Position numbers and translations under genes: made by a program. Shown here piece after piece: positions 56,661 to 64,000 of a DNA stretch of 64,000 nucleotides. The notes beneath the pieces are model-generated. The model made no database searches, had not been told where the DNA came from, and saw only the letters and a program-made list of their open reading frames with translations. The stretch's first letter is position 1, and every line of letters begins with the position of its first letter. The stretch spans positions 1 to 64,000 of the forward strand of contig JASAND010006858.1 of NCBI GenBank assembly GCA_030248195.1, in the 5' to 3' direction. This DNA is from Trissonchulus latispiculum. Taxonomy: Eukaryota; Nematoda; Enoplea; Enoplida; Ironidae.

Positions 56661-57216
56661 GAGGGACTTTCATGAATGTAATATTTTCGACCTATAGCAC
56701 GACTCAAATCTCAACAAACCAATTGGGGTTTGATGTTGCTTATCTGTCTGAAAACTAACCGATCGGCACAACAATTTTAAAATTTGATACTAAGATTACC
56801 CTTTACAAACACAGCGAAGCTTGTTTCTAAGATAAGCAATGTTTTTAATGTGTATGTTGTTGTTGGATGTGAATATTTTTAGTCTCACTGATTGATCAAA
56901 TATATCGAAATTTATAACCCAATAGACAAAAACAAGTTCAGCATGCATGTCAATCTGGAAAATCAAGCAAGCTTCGAAAGAAAAGCCCTAAGTTTCTTGT
57001 TAAAATCTATTATTATAAATCTTTATGACAAATTTTACTTTACTATTTGACTTTACTTTTTGACCAAATTGACTTTTTTTAGAATGGATTGCAGTGCATT
57101 CCAATGCCATGAAATCAATACCATATAAAACTTCGAAATATTTGGCGCTATAAAAGGTATTAGTTTTCGAATTGTTCTAAACGGTGAAACCATTTCAATG
57201 AATGCGTATTTTTTAG

Positions 57217-57335
57217 GAAATCGAAACGTTGTTGTCATCGCCGTGTCATCGGTGCTCGCAGTAGTTTTCGCCGTTGGTCTTGGAGCGTTAATATTGTTTA
57301 TACTCAGAAGGCAGAAGTTAAAACGTCATCAGGCA
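57217..57335 (+). CDS. Gene B: transmembrane exon
   Basis: 119 nt, phase 1 in and phase 0 out, between ATTTTTTAG and GTAAGC. It encodes GNRN, a hydrophobic helix of about 25 residues, and the basic stop-transfer patch ILRRQKLKRHQA. It is the clear paralogue of 10158-10276, with identical length and phases and about 50% identity. It places the Ig-like and cysteine-rich modules outside and the following exon in the cytoplasm. Confidence 0.8.
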
Positions 57336-57925
57336 GTAAGCTTTCGTTTCAAGTTGTCACTTCCTGACACGCTATTTGCACCCATATTGTGTAGGTGTAC
57401 TTTGGCGAAGTTACGCCTTGTCTTTGTGGGGTGGGTATGTATCTAATATAAGTTTAATGGTATGGTGAAATACTTTTTAAATGATAATATAGTTGGGACA
57501 ATTTGTGCTTGGAGATTTGTCTTGCAATAGAATTGAATTTTATAATGTTCTACATTAATTTATCAGCCGTCTTCGATACTAAGGTCCAATGAATAAACAA
57601 TCTTATAAAAGTCACCATTTTAATTCCATTGGCAGATTTGCCCAATGCCTCTACACCCTTCTGCAATGCCATCTCATCAGTCTGGTCAATTTGTTAGACA
57701 TGTGCGGTGGTGATTCTTATTTCGAAATCCGAATGCCTCAGCATAAACAAAAACAAAGCAGTCGTTTGATGTTAGCGGATGAAGCAACTATGTACTATCC
57801 CAATAATTTATACATGATGCGTTATGAACAGGAAACTTGCATCAGTTATTCATCAGTTGTTCGAGAAATTACTACAGTAACTTAAAAACATTAAATAGCA
57901 TTTCTGTAATTCATATCAGTTCTAG
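57336..57925. other. Last intron of gene B, with an open frame holding tyrosine motifs
   Basis: The open frame 57589-57885 contains DSYFEI, a Tyr-rich YYPNNLYMM block and ISYSSV (an ITIM-type match). It ends at a TAA. It could be an alternative tail exon, but no acceptor of phase 0 leads into it directly. A tiny phase 0 exon at about 57567-57583 followed by a phase 2 acceptor would be needed. Confidence 0.25.
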
Positions 57926-58180
57926 GAACTAAAGCGAATTGAAGTAAAACTAAACAAAGGCGGTTTTAAATGGAAGGACAAGGTTGCCCCTGAAAGAAAA
58001 GAGATACCACGGTTTGATAAGAAGCTTGAAGATGGTCCTGAAAAGAAATGTGAGGAAACAGTTAAACAAACTGGAAAAAGATTGTCTGAAGCATCAAGCA
58101 GCGAATATTCTGAGATTGGAGCAGTCAGTGAATCAACCACAAAGGATTCGTTTGTAAAGCCTCAAGAGAAGATTGGGTAA
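57926..58180 (+). CDS. Gene B: cytoplasmic-tail exon with ITIM-type motif
   Basis: Phase 0 after TCAGTTCTAG; 85 codons to TAA at 58178-58180. It starts ELKRIEVKLNKGG and ends with SSEYSEIGAVSEST plus a short Lys-rich end. SEYSEI fits the ITIM consensus (I/V/L/S)xYxx(I/L/V), which in animals recruits SH2 phosphatases after tyrosine phosphorylation. The surrounding acidic serines are plausible kinase sites. The gene A counterpart at 22661 has tryptophan at that tyrosine. The stop overlaps a possible donor (GG|GTAAGG at 58176), so a longer tail with further exons cannot be excluded. With the six exons listed for gene B the total is 1392 nt, 464 codons, without a frame break. Confidence 0.75.
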   Translation, partial: ELKRIEVKLNKGGFKWKDKVAPERKEIPRFDKKLEDGPEKKCEETVKQTGKRLSEASSSEYSEIGAVSESTTKDSFVKPQEKIG

Positions 58181-58588
58181 GGTTCCCAGGTGGTTCGAGG
58201 GCAGAAGGGGGAATTCACCGCCAGGACGATGCCAGGCACAGGGGTTCTAATATTGCCCCCGCAAGGAGTTGAAAACTTGTCTACAAGGGGTTTGTAAAAA
58301 AATTCAGTAGAGCAGTTTTCCAAGCATTTCCGGTACTGCCGGAATCTGACACGTTGCTTACTATTTTGTCATGAAAATGCGAAATTTGCTAAACAAATAG
58401 CTTGCAGTTTGTTGAAATCAATAAAAATAACAAGTTTTAGTTTCACTTATCAGTTTCAAGACTCGAGACTGAAAGTTTTAGGCTCAATTCTGGACATTTA
58501 TCCGGCCATTGTGTTGCAATTTTTCTGTAGTCACAAACTTTCAGGCTTATAGGAAATTTTATTTCGTGATCGTGATCACGATTTAGTG
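58181..58588. other. 3' flank of gene B
   Basis: Probable 3' UTR and intergenic DNA. AATAAA lies at 58420-58425, 240 nt after the stop. Nothing else recognised. Confidence 0.4.
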
Positions 58589-60857
58589 AGGAAGAAGAGA
58601 GACGGATCAAATTTTACTCCCAGGAATGTGGGAGTTTTGGTAGTTGGGATCCATTGGCCGCAGATGTACAGGTCATGGCTGAGGTTTTGCTCCTTATTCC
58701 AGGTAGTGAATAAGCAACATTCACATTTCTGGACATTGACATTTTGTTGACATCTGACCACTTCTCAATGGCGTTGAGAGCTTCCGCTATGACCTGCCGC
58801 TACAGTGGGCTGGGGGTGCTTAGACCAGATAGCAACATCGTCCACAAAGAGAGAGAATACAACTTCCTTCGGGATGACCTCGGCCAAGGAGTTGATGAAG
58901 ATCTGAAAGAGAGTAGGAGACAGAACGCACCCTTGAGGGACACCACAGGCAAATCTTCTGGGCCGACTGAGGGCGCCCTCGAATTCTACGGCGTAGAACC
59001 TGTCATTAAGGAAATTCTTTATCCACTGCATAATGCATCGGGGCACATTGAGTTGAAGGAGGGCCTTCATCAGACCAGGGTGCCAAACACGGTCAAACGC
59101 CCTGGAGAAATCAATTAGGGCCATAACCGTACGATGAGCTGTTTTCGTTAATTGAATCCATCACTGATGGATTGGGTGATTCTTAAGACTTGATCTTGTG
59201 TTGATCTTAGTCTTCTAAATCCCGCTTGGTACTTTGTGATGGCTTGGCGTGAGTGAAGTACGTGAGCCGCCCCAGGACCAAGCGCTCCATGACCTTTGCC
59301 AGGCACGATGTGAGGGCGATGGGTCTGTAGCTCGGGATCTGAGACGGGTCCTTTCCCGGCTTGGCAATAGGAATGAGTTTAGCCCTTTTCCAGACAGCTG
59401 AGCAGCCATATTTCAGGAGAGATCTATTGCAAATGGTCGAGAATTTCTTTGCCCCGTGATGTGAGGTGCCTAAGGCTGACGTTGCGGACCCCATCAGGAC
59501 CGGGGGCTGCATTCGCCTGTAGCCGCTGCAGGCCCAGCTGCAATTAGCCAACAGTGAAAGGGCTACACTCTTCTGGTTCATCCTGATTGTGGTGGCAAGG
59601 CTGGTTCAGCTGATTTTTGGTATCCACCATAAATTTCCGGTCCGGCTTTGAAGTTTTAATCCAAGGCTACTTGCCCATATTCTTGGATGAAGACATTTGT
59701 CTTGGCCAGAGGGGTTGAAAGGATTTTCCCATTTCTGGCAAGGCATGCGCCGGACGGTGATAATTTGGCTTTTCCGCTGATATTTTTGACCGTTCTCCAG
59801 ATTTCAGTCGGGTCAATTTAGACCAGTCCGTCTATGCTAGGCGCTGATGTTTGATATTCTTCTTCACACGCGGTCCAGCCGGGTCAATCGATAGCCAGAT
59901 TGGGTGGTGGTCCGAGTCTCCTGGCTAAGCGTCCATAGCCCAGCTGATGGAAGGGACTAGAGAAGAATGGGCAGCTGAGACATCAGGTGCTGAGCCGTTC
60001 CCGGGGACGGGGTTGGTTCGCGTCCTCGATCCATCGTTGACCGGAACAATGCCTTTGGCCTCCATCCAGGCTTCGAAGGTGTCACACACACTGCATCTGC
60101 TGAGTGAGTGGAGTTGTCCCATAAAAGGGCTATGCCCGTTGATGTCACCTAAAATTCGGACTGTGTCAGATTCTGTGGTTTTGTCGGCAGAGGCACGATG
60201 TGGGATGGTGTGGTGTTGGATTCCATGTGTGACCAGAGTGGCAACGCCGCCTCCGATTTTGCCTCCCTGGGCATTCGGATTCCTCTTCACCGAACGGTCC
60301 GCTCTATATGTGAAGTAGCCTTTGATAGTGAACGGATTAGCCGCCTGTAGATGAGTTTCTTGGAGCACCAGGACATCCACCTTTTGCTGTGAAGCAATTT
60401 CTCCACTTCAGCCTTTTTGCTGACACTGAGCCCTGTTGAGTTCCATTGCAGTATCCGTAAGGGTCGAGCTGATTGTTTGATTTTAGGGTGCCGCTACCGG
60501 GGGGGGTAGGCAGTAGGCTACGATGGCCAGTGGTGGCCGTAGCAGCAGCAGTAGCAGCTGTCGGTGCAACGAGAGCAGGGGCGGCAGTGGGAGGAGTGGG
60601 TGGGGAGCCAACGGCAGGGGTACCTTGGAGGGGATTAGTTGGAGCGGGAGGTGGTAGAGCAGGCGTACCCTGGAGGGTACTGGGTGGGGACGGAGGACAA
60701 TTGGAACAGAACCATCCATTGGAGTTGGCAGCCAGTAACTGCCTGACCGTAAAGCCAGACAGACTCTGTGTGACCATTGGACACATTTCGTGCACGCTAT
60801 TGAGTAGTCCTTCCTGTTTAAGTTTACACCACAGGACCCGCAGGGATAGGTAGTAGC

Positions 60858-60881
60858 AGGGCCTGGGTTTTCCTCTACATA
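60858..60881 (-). other. 2A-like motif in LINE copy 2
   Basis: YVEENPGP preceded by ILAG, after an N-terminal leader of about 80 residues. Kept in a copy that is otherwise decayed and whose leader differs from copy 1. Confidence 0.75.
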
Positions 60882-61093
60882 TCCCGCCAAAATCAGTAGC
60901 CGGCGCCAGAAGGCGGGGTTGCCTGGGCCGGCATCGAAAAACCCCCTTGGGCTGACCAAAGGAGAATCCTGCCTTCCTTGATAAGGGAAGAAAACAGGGC
61001 TGCCATTTCGCATCCCGAGGCGGGGGCTTGGGGCACCACATCCCAGGAAGTTCCACCTTTCCACTACGTTGAGGCGACAACATCGGACAGGCA

Positions 61094-61121
61094 TTATCAT
61101 CATCATCATCATCACCATCGT
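61094..61121. repeat. ATC microsatellite
   Basis: Short (ATC)n run at the 5' edge of LINE copy 2; it produces a poly-Met/Asp artefact in the reading frames. Confidence 0.7.
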
Positions 61122-61139
61122 CATTTACTCGCAATGTGC

Positions 61140-63450
61140 AGCAAATGAATAACACCACTACATTACTTAGAACTTAATTTGCAGCAATTTTTGTCAAATG
61201 CCTCATAAAAGTGATTCGACTGCATAACATCCATTTTTAGCAGTCTACGATGGAAAGCTTATGCTCCGAAGTAACGAGTAAAGTAAAGTAAAGAAAAGTA
61301 ACCAGGCAGTTGTTTTCCCCCAGACTTTTCTTAGACGCTCAGCTTTCAATAACTGTATTTTTTCGCCATTTATGTTTATTCCACATCTTGTTTAGTACTA
61401 ACAATCTTAGTTGCCGTGTATTTGTTTACATTTTTTTCACAGTTCTGATGATACTTATATATGTATTCTGCTACATGCTGGAACTATATACCTAATAGTA
61501 ATTCAATTAAATAATTGAAATTGAAATTGTAATGCTGTTTGTCTACAGAATAAAACAATTTCTTTGTTTGCTTACTGTGTACTTACCAAGTATACTTTAT
61601 TTTAGATTGAAGGCTCTCCAAACGAAATAAATTATCTGACACATGCTTTGCCAGAAAACGTTGTGCAATCCCTCTTTAATGAAATAACTTTCAACATCTA
61701 ACACAGAAATCACCGTTTTGACGTGTCAGATGCTATGAAAATAATTTGTTGTGCAATATCCAACTATGAAACGATGGCTTTGATCTTTGTATCTTGACTT
61801 GTGATTTAAGATTCAATTATATTCCCAGTATAATTAATTTGTGCACTTGTTGAAATCTCATGTGTTACCTTGTATAATTAGATTTGGTACATACAATTAA
61901 CATTACCGGTAAGAAAATTTTCAGAGCCATGTGCGATTTGGAATATTGACATTCTGCAAATAAATCCCAAATGCTTCGCCAGCTGAGCCCCACAGTGGGA
62001 AAACTTGAAGTCTGTAACATCCAGACTTGTTCACATAAAAACATATGCCTGGATCAGCTAACTCAAGACTTAAATTTTTGTTCCGCCTGGAGGCGGAATT
62101 ATTGTTTCGGAAAATAGATAGTATACACAATAGCTCCAATCTCTTATCTGCACGTTTCCACATGTTTAGTACTACAGGTAGTACTTAGTCTCTCATGCAG
62201 GCCGTATCAGTGAAATAGGGAAATCAGCTAATTAGCCCCATTTGGGCGGCATGTATCTAGCCTTACGGGACAAAAACTGTAGGTTGTTTTATAATGTACG
62301 ATCTAGCAAATTAGTCGAACCCGCAAATGTCATGACGTCGCATATACCTATGCTTGAGTCTAACTAACGTATGACTAAGAAACCCCATTTTTCAAAAATT
62401 GTAAAAGTAGCACCTTAATGTTTTGAGAATATCGTAGGCTTAATATTAGGAAGTCTGAGTGTCTTGATCTTGATGTTAATACAAGCTTTTTATTGAACTG
62501 ATGCTGCTTTATAAAAGCATCATATTTTTCAATTTCAATAACTTCCACACTTCTGCCATCAACTTTCGTCTTTCACTCCCATATACATATATACCACTGC
62601 AAATGCGGAATAATGCCCCTTTTTTGTTTAGTGCCGCACCCCAGTCGCTTTCGCTTGTTGGGGTAGTGCCAGACTCAAATTTCACCGGGTGTTGGACCGC
62701 AGATCTGGCACTGAATGATTGCTGCATGCAATTATCCGAGGCGTCACCAAAGGTACTGCCGGGGCAGAAGTGACCACGCTGCTTTCACCGCATCGTGTTC
62801 ACCCGTTGGCTCCATCAAGAAGGGGTTTCCCCCCAAAGACGGCCAACGCCAACTCCTTGCAAATCTCGGATAACACAATTAGTAATTATCTCATTGGGTG
62901 GAATGTGAGGTTATGGTACAGCTGTACCAATTAATATATTAGCTTATTTTGTGGCCGTCTGACCACAGACAAGTTTGGTTCGAAGATGTTAGAAGTAATT
63001 GAAACATTGAACAATGCAGAATTTGATCATTCAGACAGAAATTGTCGTGTTTGCGGCCAACGCGAATGCAGAGGGTACCTTCTCCCCTCTGGTCAGCCTG
63101 AGATAAATGCGTGATCCAATAATGCCCCTTTTAGGGGCCTGCTTGTTTAAATTGAAGTTTTATTCATGACTCCAATACTTCATTCAAGCTGACTTTTCAT
63201 ATAGGCACAACTACTTGGAGAAAACAATTTCCAACCAGCTAGACTGTGGCTAAACTTTGTAGACTCCGTTGCATGTCCTAGAATGCCTTAAAGTTTACTG
63301 ATACCGTCTGTGCTGTGCTGAGATATTTTATTTCTGCGAATGGTCCGATATATGCAAATGAGTTTTCACTTTTTAAATTACCGAAAACCCAAAAAACCTG
63401 CCATTGTCTAAGCCCTCTGCCAAAGTTGTGTGTTAGTGATCCTATGTACA
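61140..63450. other. No gene recognised
   Basis: AT-rich DNA. The palindrome TTCCGCC-TGG-AGGCGGAA near 62082-62098 echoes one at 22372. Small frames on both strands (62501-62773, 62509-62727) overlap each other and have no domain. Confidence 0.4.
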
Positions 63451-63454
63451 CGGC

Positions 63455-63720
63455 AGCAAGGTGGTCGAGTGATAGAGTGGTTTCCGTTATTAAGACAAGT
63501 AGCAAATTGTTTGTAAGAAGAGCTGACGTTGTGAGGAAAAGACTGGAAGAAGGATAGAAGCTATCGTGGAATGAAAGAACGAACGAAACTAAGACGTGCC
63601 ACTACAAGACCTCCGATCACAAAAGAAGTCGGACAAACTAGATAAGGATCGAATCCACAACCTTTGGCGATCTTGGCTAGCACTGAACCGCTGAAATGTG
63701 TGAACTTAGGTATCACCGAA
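63455..63720 (-). mobile_element. tRNA-like SINE remnant
   Basis: On the minus strand a B box (GGATTCGATCC, 63646-63656) and an A box (GTTCAGTGCTAGCC, 63675-63688) are about 20 bp apart, closer than in a normal tRNA. On the plus strand an A-box-like TGGTCGAGTGATAGAGTGG lies near 63463. Probably a decayed or composite SINE; not a functional tRNA. Confidence 0.35.
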
Positions 63721-64000
63721 AACGAAGCCTGACCTTGCAATAAACCTCACATACGACCACCAAATCTATTTTCTAAAATCTATAAACCACTGTTTATCAT
63801 AAATGCAGCACTTTTCTCAGTTTTACTACACATAGCCAAAGTCTTGTTGTAGCTATGTTGAGTGGCGCTGCAATAATCATTGCTGAACCTAATTAGTCCA
63901 CGCTTAATAATTTAATTTTATTTAAAAATGAATTAATTTTAAACTCAAAATTTAAAATTGATTGATTTAACCCATTAATCTCAGCCCTTTTTAAACACTA
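63721..64000. other. No feature recognised
   Basis: AT-rich end of the window. Confidence 0.4.

Larger units (their letters stand above)
58589..61124 (-). pseudogene. LINE copy 2: broken relative of copy 1
   Basis: Minus-strand pieces in several frames follow the order of copy 1. A leader with a 2A-like motif and PHD start lie at about 60790-61124. The PHD end and a Pro/Ala-rich linker follow in another frame. Endonuclease pieces (VLVLQETH, GDINGHSP, DGSRTRTNP) lie at 59925-60380, with a deletion between them. RT pieces are at 59207-59581 (YRPIALTS), 58765-59124 (IDFSRAFDRVW, GVPQGCVLSP, LFVDDVAIW) and 58589-58761. The RT aspartate block reads FVDD instead of FADD. Similarity stops abruptly at 58595, so the thumb end, RNase H and tail are gone. 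The copy is 3'-truncated, the opposite of the usual LINE truncation. It belongs to a subfamily related to copy 1. Confidence 0.85.

Noticed and set aside
60473..60853. Gly/Ala-rich plus-strand ORF
   Set aside because: Antisense of the Pro/Ala-rich linker of LINE copy 2.

Overview
The window is eukaryotic, from an invertebrate animal genome of unknown species. Coding DNA is sparse, split into short exons with GT/AG borders, and embedded in dense transposon debris. No bacterial operons, CRISPR arrays or rRNA were seen. A type B DNA polymerase relic, RNase H-bearing LINEs with a 2A-like motif, many non-autonomous DNA transposons and tRNA-derived SINEs suggest a marine invertebrate such as a cnidarian or sponge. 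That taxonomic guess is inference.

Layout: 1-2644 holds a broken protein-primed-type DNA polymerase of a virus-like element. 4892-22912 carries the 3' part of a plus-strand receptor gene (gene A): a six-cysteine exon, a short linker exon, a transmembrane exon and a cytoplasmic-tail exon. The last intron is about 12 kb and full of repeats. 22.9-36 kb is almost purely repeats, palindromes and decayed fragments. 36301-58180 carries a second, more complete plus-strand paralogue (gene B): candidate signal peptide, Ig-like exon, six-cysteine exon, second Ig-like exon, linker, transmembrane exon and tail. 45.1-49.3 kb, inside a gene B intron, is a near-complete minus-strand LINE; a related broken copy lies at 58.6-61.1 kb. 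The end of the window is mostly non-coding.

The central result is that genes A and B are paralogues. The cysteine module keeps the spacing C-x4-C-x(6,9)-C-x11-C-x7-C-x21-C in both. Both transmembrane exons are exactly 119 nt, enter in phase 1 and leave in phase 0. Both tails begin with ELxR and end with SE(Y/W)SEIGAVSEST. In B this gives an ITIM-type motif (SEYSEI); in A the tyrosine is a tryptophan. The seven gene B exons join without a frame break into 464 codons including the stop. The layout is that of a clustered, type I, Ig-like receptor with a possible inhibitory signalling motif, as in cnidarian allorecognition (Alr-type) families. That comparison is by architecture only.

The second theme is six non-autonomous hAT-type elements with 8-bp target duplications (five exact, one 7/8). 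Five of them carry arrays of 5-6 bp GC-rich repeats near their ends. They sit with TTAA-flanked G-tract elements, fold-back palindromes, a 1.5-kb element built of CTCGAAA-like words, and a hairpin-dense island at 17.7-20.3 kb.
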